Shown: in pieces, positions 1-31,012 of the stretch
Position numbering within the stretch: the stretch's first letter is position 1
Layout: the number at the start of each line of letters is the position of its first letter
Assembly: GCA_013398055.1 (NCBI GenBank)
Contig: VZRS01011915.1
Span: 106,364-170,363, forward strand
Origin: Ifrita kowaldi
Lineage: Eukaryota > Chordata > Aves > Passeriformes > Cinclosomatidae
Direction: 5' to 3'
DNA: 64,000 bases
Program-made: the position numbers and the translations under genes
Notes under the pieces: generated by a model
What the model was told of the DNA's origin: nothing
What the model saw: only the letters and a program-made list of their open reading frames with translations
The model's database searches: none

Positions 1-19955
<19,955 letters not shown>

Positions 19956-22900
19956 ACACATTTCTGGTGCCAGCAGAATTGAGAGGTGGGGTAGATATGT
20001 TTCAGAAATTGAAACAAGGAAATTCTCATACATATTTTGAAAATATGAAACTACAAATCCTATATCAATAAGACTGTAATGTTTGCTATATTGATTTCCA
20101 AAATGTGACCCAAAGAGAGAAATAATTTTGATGTAAATGTTTTCATAAATATGTCCTACATAGAGTTACTGTATTTTTAGTCTAGAAAATATATATTGTT
20201 GGTCAGTCAGACAGTCCTGTATCATACCTTGATCACAATGGTACATTTTCTTAATGAAACAGAAAAACTACATACACAAGTTTAACTTAGTGTTGTGATT
20301 CTGCATATCAGGCAAGCAGAGATTCATTAAAATTGTTTCATAAACTTTAGCATAAAAATGGGTTGCATCATTAAAGTCTGGTTTTAATACTTTTTTTCTC
20401 TCACCAAGGTACGAAGACATCATGGTTGAAGAAGTGTGGCAATTCAGTTGCAGTGCTGTATGGATGTATGAGACTTGAAAATAGCAAAAGGGTTGAAGGC
20501 AATTACAGAGTTCATCTAAATGAAAGGAATATTCAGAAGCCTGTTTTTAAAAGATTCATATTAGTCACAAATGTTGGCAACCTTCAAAACAACAATCTTG
20601 TCATTAAAACATATGTATATTTCTATAATTTTTTGCTACCTCATGTACAAACCCCACAGCCTCTGATGTCTTCACTGAATTCCCAGATCTGATGAGCGAG
20701 CCCAAAATTCTGCAGTTTGTTGGTGTAGTTAACTGGACTATGAAATTTCTTTTGAAGGAACAAGACTGTAGCAGCTGCTGAGTGACTCTAGCAAGGAAGG
20801 TAGCACTTCAGCACTTGTCAATGGTGCCTGCTGTTTATAAACACTGTTTACATACATGCTATTTGGCTGGAGACAGAAGAAAAAGCAGAACTGGTTTTCC
20901 TTCTTTGTTTTGTATTTACATCAGTCTTGTTGTAATGACAAGCCAGTAGCAAGGAAGGAGGGGAAACCTGAACTGAGGCTGGCTACTGACAATGAAGGCC
21001 AGGACTCCTTCTTGTTAACAGTCAGCCTGATGCAGAATGACTGATTTATCTGTGACAAGCCTTTGCAGCCAGAAGCCAGATTCCAACTTCTCTGTTTTGA
21101 TTTCATTACTTACAGTCACAAGTTTGAATAGCCAGCCTCTGGATTATACCTGTGCCTGTAAGACTTTTATGCCCCTGTCTGAGATGGCAGTCAGTAATAT
21201 GAGGAAATTTTGTTCCCAAGCCTCTTAGAGAAATTTAACAATGCTTTCAGTAATGCTGAATCTTAAAATAGGAAATAAGAGAAATTTGTTGTACATCATG
21301 CCATCCATACACATTACATCAGAAAGTATTTGTAAAGACTTAACAGAGGATTTTTTCCATTACCTATTGCTCAAATGAACTGTTAGCAACAGCTGCCAGA
21401 TAGATTTTTAAAAAATAAAATTCCAGTTTTTCTGAAATTTCCTACAGAGGACTGCTATCTTGTCCTAGAGCTGTGAAAGACATTTCAGTTCCTGCTATAA
21501 CAAAGTGGGCTCTGGTAATAGACACAAACATCCCTTTAGCTAAGCCATTGAAGTTTACTGCTTTGGTTTTTTTAAGCCAAAAATAAACATCATGACTTTC
21601 TGTTCTCCTGAGCAATATTCAGTTTATATACCCTAATTCTGAACAGGAAGAAAATAGAGGCAATTTTGCCATTTACTGCTGTTCTGGGATGCTGATTACC
21701 AAATCATAGCTGTTAGCAGCTCTGTGCCTAGATTTCTCCTCACCTTTTGATAGTCTTCTTAAGTCATCTTGCAAAGTAAGCTGGCATTCTGAGAGCTTAG
21801 TATCATTTCAGAATGATACCTGATGGATTTCCAAGTGCCTGACTGGTGTATTTAAAAAATGTCCAATTTCCCACTCACATCTGAAATTTCAGTGTTTCCA
21901 TAGTTTCTTTCAATCAAGTATCCACGTAGCTGATAGCCTGATGATCTGGGAACTGTTATTTAAAACCTACTCCTCTTGAGCCACTTCCTTTCTCACATCT
22001 CACAAAGATGTCGATGAACAAGCCCCGACTGCTCTTGGAACTGCTGCCTCAGGATGATGCTTTGGACCCACAAGGGTCTGAAAAAGTTTTTAAAGTACAA
22101 ACACACCAATATCACATAATCTCGTATTGCAATCACTGCTGTTCCATATGCCAGTTACAGGGGCGCTGTGCAAAAAAGAGAGACAACATCTGCCTGGAGC
22201 ACTGCTAATAGTACTTTGGTTAATGAGTTTGTGCAATCCTTCATTCACAAAACTTAATCAATACATATATGTGCATTTCTAGGATTTCAGGCACAATAAA
22301 AGGGGTTTTAATCATAACTATTAGTATTTGCCATTTATTTTCAATGGTTTTAAAGGCAGAAATTATTTCTTTTACATTTTCCAAGTGCAAGCTGTGCGAA
22401 CAAAAGCACATCCAGAGCTTTGCTACAGCAGCTAAAATGCTCAGTGCTAAGCTGTGCTATTTTTGCTATTTTCCAGCAAGTACATTGTGCAGAAAAATTA
22501 TTAGTACATGCAAAATGCCAGACAGCTACTTCAAAACTGCCCAGTAATTATGTGATTAGTTGAAACTACTTTGTTACTACATTGTTCATCATACACAGGA
22601 AACAAAATTTACTGTAATTAGAAAGCACATGGCAACAATACAGTAAAATTGCTCAGTGTAACAAGATGCAGAATCATACAGAGGGCTTGTGTGCAGAGGT
22701 TAACAGAACTGCTTGAATTGCAACCTGAAACTAGGCCCAAGAGTTAGGGGATTTGGGAGAGGGGAGAAGGGTTGGAGTTGACAGAGTTCTGCTCTGAAGG
22801 AATGAAGGGCAACTTGTATCAAACCGAAGATTTTGCAGTGATTCTTGCTACATTATGCAGTACACTGGTATCTTTGCTGAATTTTCTTGCATGATTTCTT

Positions 22901-25009
22901 TACACACTAAAGAGTGCTGGAAGGTACCTGATGCCTTAGGTTTTAACTTTTATGTTTTTCAAATCCTGTACTGCCTAGTGTGTAACTGAAGTTTCGTGTG
23001 GCCTGTTTGCTGCTGTTCGCTCATGCAGATCAGACATAACAAACCCTCTCTAGGTTTCCACTTCAAGGACATCTTGATTGTCCCAGGCCCCAAAATGTGT
23101 AAACTAAAAGCCTTTGAGAGAACGGGGAAACTTGGCGTAATTACATCATTAACTGAAATTATAATTGGAGAATTAACCCTGATATGCAAATGGACCAAAC
23201 TTAATAAAGTATGAAGAACCCGTGACCTGGTGTCCATCTTGGGTGGAGCCCCTCATGGGCTTTGCACTCCCTAGGTGTACCTTTGAAGGCCCTTCAAATC
23301 AATACCTACTTTTATTCTCTTATTTTGTCTAGCCTCTGTTTTCAGGTAGCCACTTCAAGGCATCATACCTATGTACATCATCCATTTATTACCTGGTTGT
23401 ACTGCAGTTGCTCTGCAGGCCAGCAGAAATTCTCCCAAGTGCACGTTGATTTTTTGCCCCTGATCTTGAAAATATCTTTAAAATGCAGCACAATGAGTGT
23501 TTTCTGAAGGAAGGGCTTCTATCACAGAAGATACCACAGATAGTCGTGTTGGCTATTATTTAAAAATAAAACCAAAGTGGGCCCCATGTGAAAGGCTCTT
23601 TCTTTTTACAAAAGTTAATTATATCTTTTCACAGCTAAGAAGAGAAAGCAAGTTAACATTTCCATTTACCAAAAGCAAACTCATGAAGAAGAATCAGCAC
23701 AAACCCTAAAGTAAATAGGTATAAAAACAAGCTACTTGGCAAATTGTCTACACCCACTCCATTATTTGTCCAAATGGAAAAACCCAAAGTTTAAATTCTC
23801 AAAACATAACATCTGGGTGCATACACAAATCCAACTGTAGAGGTTAGAAAGCTTTACTAATAACTAAAGTTGTTTATGCAGTTTCTTTCATATAAAGGTG
23901 TCACATGCTGGTATCTGGTCATTTTACCCAACTTCTGCCTGCAGCTCAGTTTAGCCAACAAATGATATTTTACAGCTAAACCGAGTAAATCCATTCTTGC
24001 CAGAAGCACTTAGAGCAGAAGAAAAAAACATAAATAAAAATGTGCATGTAAGTAAACTAAAAAGAAGAAACACCTCACCTTTCCATGCACACTCTAGAAA
24101 GACAGAGTATCAAAAATGCAATGACTGCAATACTGCTAAAATCTTTACAGTTGTTTTAGTGAAAACCAGAGTATCTGTGTAAGGTGTTACAGTTAGCTGC
24201 AATGAATAAGGGAGCTAGCATGTTCTGTATTGCTTCTCTTGGCCTTTGAGCTGCATGTATGACATCTTCCCACAGGAAGACCCATCTATCTCCAGAAATT
24301 ACATGCTGTAGCTAGTCTGTTCAATCGTCCAGCGAGCAGGAAACAAACAAAAGGCAAGAATTACTGACAGCTCTTTTAGTAAATGCATGTTGAACTGTGA
24401 AAATAATAATCTGGGGACACAGACTGTCATTAATAATGCATTCTAAGATTGTTCTACTCTAGCTAACTAGAAAAATCCCTTTTAAACTCACTTAAAGTTT
24501 AATTGAATGGTAAGAAGAAATATTTCTTAAAAGCAAAACCAAAACAAAAAACACAAAAAACCACTCTAGCCAGTAGATGGTGCTACGTTCAAGTAGTATT
24601 TATTAAATACGCCGTTGCATTCTGTGTGGCATCAAATTACTGCTTACTTCAATCATTTCTAATGAAACTAAATTAGCATTTGTTTTGGCCTGTTCAGAAA
24701 CACCGGTTACAGTCTCTCAATGACTGCTCCTGGTCTCTTGCTCCTGACAATGCCAATATCTCTTCCAGCTTCTAGTCACTATTACTGTCACTTTTGTCTT
24801 TATTAGAAGTCAGTCTTTCTGGGAATAATGCTGAGATATCATGTCTCTTTGTGTTTACATAGTACTGACTATTTATTCTAAATTTTGGGTCTGGTGCAAG
24901 TAATTTTTGTCCCATTCATTCCTCCGCAACCAGTATGTCACCTAAGGTATTCAACCTAGCTCCTGAATTCCTAAATTATGGCATGATGTGGTGGCCTGCC
25001 ACACAGACT

Positions 25010-25010
<1 letters not shown>

Positions 25011-25043
<33 letters not shown>
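25011..25043. repeat. Microsatellite (TCA)11
   Basis: Eleven uninterrupted TCA units, 33 bases. Probably polymorphic. Confidence 0.97.
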
Positions 25044-25045
<2 letters not shown>

Positions 25046-26118
25046 CTTCAGAACCATTGATGAAATCATCTTGGTCCACACATGAGAATCACATTTTTCA
25101 CCAGCAAGTGTGAAATAGTCAGTGTATCACAGCAAAAGCAGCACAAAATATGTGCATTCCTCTTGTGTTGTGCCCTGTCCCTGCAAGAAACCCTTCATAA
25201 CAGCTCTGCAGCAGGTTTCCTCTGAACTAAAGGCAACAGCCTCCAGATGAAGCACAGGAGAAAGCTCAACTGCACCACACAGCAATTGCTCGTAACAGGA
25301 ACAGGAGTATCAGGAACTAAACCATTGCCTTTCAATTGCCCTCTGCATGCTTGGTTTCTCTCTTGTAGAGAAAATTGGTAACTGAGAAGACCCCATTACC
25401 TTTGCCCCTTTGCTCAGTGGCCTGTAATCCCGGGAGAAACAGGTCCATATAAGTTACTGCCCATGAGAGCTACATGTTCTGGTAGTTAAACACAGTTAAA
25501 ATGTTGTTCTGACAAACGGACTAAAGCAATGCATAGCTAAAATTCTGCCACCAAAAAAAAAAATTTAAAAAAAATCCAGTTTCATCTAGAAGACAATGAA
25601 AATCAATCTCTCAAAAAAAAAAAAAATTGATCTGAGCATCATTCAGAAAGCTGACTGATTCAACTAGCGTGTTTTGGCAAAACCTTCCTCAACAGTAGCA
25701 ATCAGGAAACAGCACAAATGAGACGAGGAACAATGAACATAGGAGACTCAGTCCAACCTGCAGCCCATTCAAAAGGCTGCAAAACCTAAATGAAGCCAAA
25801 CAGGAGCATTTCCAGAGGGCAAGCACAAACATCCCCCACACATGTGATTTGTGACAGGCATGGCTTTTCCTCACTGCCACTCTGTAGCCTGCCATTATAC
25901 TGCTCCTGTAACAACACAGTCTTGAATGACATAGAATTATCAATGTCTCCAGAGGAAAAATATATTTTCCTGTCTCACTGGGATAAGGAAAAGAAATAAC
26001 TAGAAGTTGAGAGATGATCAGATAATATGACTGTAGAACTAGTCAAGATAAGGACTCTTAGAGTATCAGCATGGATTAAGCTTTTAGAAAGTAACAGCAG
26101 AATTGTCTGAACAAGTAT

Positions 26119-26128
26119 GGGGGGGGGG
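26119..26128 (+). repeat. G10 run in a G/T-rich patch
   Basis: Ten G residues, followed within 17 bases by GG and GGGG. This could form a G-quadruplex and is a common sequencing trouble spot. Confidence 0.85.
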
Positions 26129-26682
26129 TTGGTTGTTGGGGTTTTTATTTAAATACTGTTTAGCTGATTGAGATCCAGATTAGACTGGGAGGAGGGACAG
26201 GAAGCAGACATAAAGTGATAACCATGATTTAAATAAGAAGCTTTGCAGTTTGGTAATGTTCCAGAGAGATGCAAAGTCTGCAAGTTTCCTCTTGCAACTG
26301 TTTAATCTCATTGAAAGCAAATTATACTTGAACTAACATTCACTTCTGATGATCTGAATTGAGGGATTTTTGTTTCACGTGCTTTTAAAAAATGTAATTA
26401 TATAACACAATAAGTCTAGTCAAAGGGGAGAAAAATCAAAAAGAAGAGTATAGATCTGTTCTGAAGTACTCAGTTTGAAGAAAAATTTTATTTCAAGGTC
26501 AGCTGTATCAACCAAGGCATAATACTTCTGCTTGTGAAGAAAAAATGAGGAGAAAACTTGTCACACAATGCACACAGTTGGATATTTATAATAACTTTCC
26601 TACAATCAGCAATACTTTCATATAGAAAAGCATTTATTTAATATAGTGAGGACAAAAAGCTATTTGAAATCAAGTTACCATG

Positions 26683-26688
26683 TTTATT
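26683..26688 (-). terminator. Poly(A) signal AATAAA for the minus-strand EGF gene
   Basis: TTTATT on the plus strand reads AATAAA on the minus strand, about 80 bases after the TGA at 26769. This would give a 3' UTR of roughly 100 bases. A second copy lies near 26634. Confidence 0.55.
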
Positions 26689-26768
26689 TTAAGGTCCCCC
26701 ACTGCTGCAGACTTCCTCTCTGTATGGTTACATGAAAAAAAATGCAGCTTATCTTGGCTGAAGTTGCT

Positions 26769-26878
26769 TCATTCCTTCCTTTTCTTTGTACATTGTGGCC
26801 CAGAGTACGGCAGCCGACATCTACACACGTTTGGAGCGATGCATTTCCCTCCGTGTTGGCAGGGCAGTTTACACACAG
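26769..26878 (-). CDS. Terminal EGF exon of the minus-strand gene
   Basis: The acceptor TCTCATTTCAG is followed by AVCKLPCQHGGKCIAPNVCR and CRLPYSGPQCTKKRKE, then TGA (26771-26769). The six cysteines are complete. The stop directly follows a short basic tail, as in other terminal EGF exons. It shares GGKC, PNVC, CR and a KK after the last cysteine with the terminal EGF of VWDE on the other strand. Confidence 0.86.
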
Positions 26879-29800
26879 CTGAAATGAGACACCAGATACA
26901 CAGTATGTCTTCAGCACAACACAGGATCATTTTTCTCTTTGTCTCACTGTGGTAGCAGAATTGTTCCCTGGTGACTGCACTGGTACAGTATAAATAAAAG
27001 CATAATGGAAGAACTGAAAAGCAATGCCTCTCAATTTATGGCATCGTGGCCTTCACTGGAATACAGGCACAGTACATCTAGTCTTATTCATGCTCCATTT
27101 CCCTTTTAAAATACTACAATTTCTGTTCTTTAAGGCATAGGCTTTTTTTGAGACGGATGCCCCCATAAAATTGAGAGAACAATAAAAATTCCTGCTGAAA
27201 CTTATTCAAGCCAGTTCTTGGATCCACACCCATGAGGAAACAGTCCCACATCCAATCAGTGTCTCACACAGTGCCCTCCTCTTCCCCCACAAGAACAGAG
27301 GAAGGCTGAGTGGGCACAGCTTCAGCTGTCCCCTGCTACACACCAGTTCAGCTGCAACTGGTACTGATACCAATAAGCCAGGGGCTGCAATTTGTTCATG
27401 AGCATGTACACAAAAAGAAGTTGAACTTGACACAGATCTAGTTAGTTCGGGAACAGTAATTATTTTGACATTAAGAACCTGAACACTTCCACCATTCCTG
27501 CAGCTGCAGGGAATGGAACTAGCATTCTGTAAGTTCTCTGCAACTCCCACACTTGGCTTTTAATATCACCCTCTATCTCAATACCCTGATGAATATAAAG
27601 GATAAGCATTTTGATGGTCAGTGGGAACATCAAAAGATTACTTGTTAATGTTTGCTTGACCATATATATTGTAGAAGAACTAACACTAGCTGATTAAATT
27701 CCCACAGCCATGCCAAAATACTGGATGCAGAGGACTTAATCCAGAGACCCTGCACCCACAATATCCAGTTCAAAACCAACGTTTGAACGAGGATTTTTTC
27801 AGTCTCCCAAAGAGCAAACAAAAAATCTTTTCCTTTTGTAGGGTCAGGATTATTGTCTTTAGCATCAGGCCAGTGCTGTTACAAGCATACAAGGCCCAAG
27901 AACTGTAGATTAAAGACTTTATAAGCGTCCGCCTTTGTGAATCAAAGTTTGTGAATCAAAGTTTGTGAAAACAGAAATGGTTGCTCAGCAAGAGTGTCAG
28001 TACTAATCCTGATTACAGGCAGCTTTCAGAATTCTAAGAACACCTGGAGTTGATTCTTCAACTTATCCTCAAAGTGAGAAGTGAGTTTCAATTTTACATG
28101 TCTGTAAAATTTAATGAAGCTTCTAACCCACACCAGTAGCAATAGTATTTCTGTAGTTTTCATCTCCTTATAGTGGGGTCTTGTTTTACAGACAATATAT
28201 CAGAAATACCAATAAGACATACCTAGTTATTAATTTGGTGACAACCAAAACCCGAATCTCTTTCAAAGTGTAAAAGTTCTGTGTTTCTGACCAAATTGAA
28301 CAGCCATCTACTACTTATGCATACTTGTAAGAGCCCCAGTATGTGGAAGCAGCTCTCAGTTACTATTCTAAGATACTTTCCCTGGAAGCTTTGTTAGGCA
28401 CTGAAGGTTTGAACACTTTGATTGGTAAATCAAACAAGCAGAGGAAAGGATAAATGAAAAATGTCAGAAGCCATTTACCTAAGTGACATGCTCTACCGAC
28501 CCATCCAGCTGGACAGCTACAAATCCCAGGAGCCACACAAGCTCCATTATTCCGACAACCTTGAGGACAAATTGCTACAAGAAAAAGAATGGGTAAGTCA
28601 GCAGGATTTATAAAACTGATGTAAAAGAATCCTGACAGAATGAAAGATTCAGGATGATACAAGTCAAAATGGCAAAACACACTTTCTTCTAGGCCAGATA
28701 TTCAACTGGTATAACTCCAAAAGCATTTCCAAGACCATGGAAATGAAAAAAAATAAATAGGTACTGTGTTATGAATCTTGGTTTAAATGTGAACAGTTGT
28801 ACACCTTAATGCAAAATAATTTCACATTATTTTATCTGTGTGAGTACCCATGATGTAGGTCACTCATTTCTGTAGTAATGCAATTTCCATTCTTATTTGT
28901 CCCTTAATACTTTTAAAATGTTTTTGTTACTACAGTTTTAGTATTAATATAAATATTTGCATGAATGTTGACACGCACCTTCCTGACATCTTGATCCTGT
29001 CCAGCCAGAAGCACAAAGGCACTTCACCACTCCATTGACAGAGACGCATTCCCCACCATTCTGACAGCCTCCTTCACAGCTTACTGTGGAAGACAGCATA
29101 CACCATGCATTTCAGAAGCAGCATAGGACCTCAAATAATTGTCTTTAAACAGCTCATCTGGCATCAACTACTTGTTATATCACATCTGCAAAGACTAAAA
29201 TTTCAGCTGTTCAGAGCAAGGCACTGTTCTACTTCTCACCGGTAACACCACTGTTCATCAGCTACACTGCAGGAACTACTAGCACGCATATTTGTATCAA
29301 GCTTGCCAAATCACAGCTGGTAAGCCAATGTCATGTGGTTAAGGATTCATGTATTTCCTTACCTGACAGGACCTACACGTAACAAGAGGAAGAAGAGAAG
29401 AGGATATTACTTTGACAAATGAAACTATTACTATAGTCAAGTTAAGCAGTGCCTTCCCAAAGGCCAAATACTTAAGTTAGCCTCCTCATTTCAGAATTGT
29501 TCTACACAACAAAGCCCTGAAGGCCTCATTAATGAAGCATTATTTACGCCAGACATATGATTGGTATCAACTTTGGAGAGCACTATGGTTGAAAAGTGGC
29601 ACAATTACTGTTCTGCACAATCAAACGCTTCCTTTCTCAAGTATGAAAGTATATTATACACCACCTTCACTGTATTGAAGAGAAACAGCCATCCTTCATT
29701 ATAAAAATGGACAGTTTGGATGTCTGCTTGATAATTTGTAGGAAAAAAATGTCCAAATAACTTGTTCGACCACAAGTATTGAGCACAATTTCAGCTAACA

Positions 29801-31012
29801 GATTTTCTGCACAAATACTGAGCATGCAAGGACATGCAAGTCAAATGCACCACAGCTGGAAAAGCTCTTCAAAGCTTGTTTGCATATTACTTTGTCACAC
29901 AATATAGGTTAATGTATTTAATATTGATTACATTTGATCAATCACGGTGACAGAGAGAAGTGCATGAAGACTGGATGAAAGCAAATATTACTCCAGTCTT
30001 CTAGAAGGGCAAGGAGGACCCAGGGAACTACAGGCTGGTCTGCCTCACCTCAATCCCTGGTGTGGTAGTACAAGAACTGACCCTGGAAACAATTTCCAGC
30101 CACATTAAGGATGAGAAAATCACCAGCAGGTCTTCACAGTGAGGGTGACCAAAGGGTGGTACAGATTGCCCTGGGAATTGTGGAGTCTCTGTTCTTAGAG
30201 ATACTCAAAAGCCATAAAGACATGGCCCTCAGCACCTGGCTCTAGGTAGCCCTGCTTGAGCAGGGAGCTTGGAAATTATGGCCTCCAGAGGTCCCTTCCA
30301 ACCCAGTCTGTGATTCTGTGAGATTCTGTAATAGCACATTGCCCCACAACACAAGTTTGTACATGCACAACATACCAGTGTTTTCTTGGATTTCCTTTTC
30401 CAATCCATGCACATATTCAATAGGCTTCACAAAACCATAAAAACTGGTCTTTGCTACTCCTTTTCTGTCATCTCCCATTACGTCTCAACAATACATTGCC
30501 ACACATATCTTCAGTGACTGGCCCTCAACATTACCATCTTGCAGATACTACATAAAAGTTTCAGCCACTTAATGCAGAAATATGTATCTATACAAGCCAT
30601 CTCAATAAATTATTTAGAAAGAATCTGTTATAGAGATAAATAGAATATTTACATAGCACATAAACAGGGTATTTTCCAAGGGAAAAAACTCGCTCAGATT
30701 CTCACAACACATTTCAGTACATGTACTCCATCCCATCCTCCTGCAAGCATGCACGTCCTCCAGACCATGCATGTCTTGACAGTAAAGTCAGAGATTTACA
30801 GAATTAAGGTCATTATTTCAAAGTGCATTAGATCCAGGACTGTAAGGAGTCTCAAATTAATTTAGTCTGTTTTCAAACTCCTTGTCTTTGGAAGCTACAG
30901 CTTGCTTGGGTCTTACCTTTATGACAGTATCTACCCCCATAGCCAGGTGGACATCTGCATTTTCCAGGTCGGAGGCACTCTCCACCATTTTTGCATTTTG
31001 GATAACATGTAG
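26769..31012 (-). CDS. Unidentified EGF-repeat gene, 3' end (4 exons), tail-to-tail with VWDE
   Basis: Four EGF exons on the minus strand: 31012-30917 (96 bp), 29083-28979 (105 bp), 28574-28479 (96 bp) and 26878-26769 (110 bp to TGA). All have AG acceptors; the three internal ones have GT donors. All are phase 1, so they join into one frame of about 135 residues. Each encodes one EGF with C-x3-C-x5-C-x5-C-x-C-x8-C, except the second, where the third gap is x8. The protein ends CRLPYSGPQCTKKRKE. The EGF family implies an extracellular, disulphide-rich protein. Upstream exons must exist further right, since there is no start codon or signal peptide, but I could not find them. I do not recognise the gene. 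The basic tail after the last cysteine resembles that of SVEP1 (CSRKRR...) and of VWDE (CGKKIQ), and the 96-bp EGF exons match VWDE. It could be a VWDE-like paralogue or another matrix protein. Confidence 0.8.
27934..27969. repeat. Short tandem repeat, 14-bp unit, about 2.6 copies
   Basis: The unit TTTGTGAATCAAAG is repeated twice and followed by a partial third copy. It lies inside the last intron of the minus-strand EGF gene. Confidence 0.9.
28479..28574 (-). CDS. EGF exon 3 of the minus-strand gene
   Basis: The acceptor TTCTTTTTCTTGTAG precedes AICPQGCRNNGACVAPGICS and CPAGWVGRACHL, and the donor is TTAG|GTAAAT. It is 96 bp, phase 1-1, with all six cysteines present. Confidence 0.86.
   Translation of the reverse strand, partial: QFVLKVVGIMELVWLLGFVAVQLDGSVEHVT
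28979..29083 (-). CDS. EGF exon 2 of the minus-strand gene (long third gap)
   Basis: The acceptor CTGTCTTCCACAG precedes VSCEGGCQNGGECVSVNGVV and KCLCASGWTGSRCQE, and the donor is GAAG|GTGCGT. It is 105 bp, phase 1-1. Three extra residues between the third and fourth cysteines distinguish it from all the 96-bp repeats in the window. Confidence 0.85.
29950..30336 (+). mobile_element. CR1 LINE fragment (ORF2 piece joined to 3' end)
   Basis: The left part translates in pieces to the CR1 reverse-transcriptase text (WMKANITPVF, stop, KGKEDPGNYR), with a stop codon where CR1 has an intact frame. The right part is the CR1 3' UTR, ending GGTCCCTTCCAACC ... TCTGTGATTCTGTGA. The ORF2 and 3' UTR pieces are brought together near 30110-30150, so the middle is deleted. 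It is a dead copy inside an intron of the minus-strand EGF gene, on the opposite strand to it. Confidence 0.85.
30917..31012 (-). CDS. EGF exon 1 seen of the minus-strand gene
   Basis: Read on the minus strand, the acceptor CCATCTTACAG precedes ATCYPKCKNGGECLRPGKCR and CPPGYGGRYCHK, and the donor is AAAG|GTAAGA. It is a complete EGF with a classic NGG turn. The phase-1 entry needs an upstream exon ending in G. A longer open frame over this exon (31099-30857) is a shadow in another frame. Confidence 0.85.

Larger units (their letters stand above)
19956..26682. other. VWDE 3' flank and intergenic DNA between two convergent genes
   Basis: The first part probably includes the VWDE 3' UTR (end unknown). 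The remainder is AT-rich with a TCA repeat, A-runs near 25555 and 25615, a G10 run at 26119 and a cluster of homeodomain/POU-like sites near 23137-23191. The short open frames here have no supporting features. Confidence 0.6.

Noticed and set aside
27470..27510. EGF-like text CSCRNGGSV on the minus strand in the last intron of the EGF gene
   Set aside because: Only the first part of an EGF is present, the later cysteines are missing and no fitting splice sites surround it; the flanking exons already join in phase.
29362..29380. Very strong minus-strand acceptor followed after 10 bases by a GTAAGG donor
   Set aside because: A 10-base exon is implausible and would break the phase between the neighbouring EGF exons.
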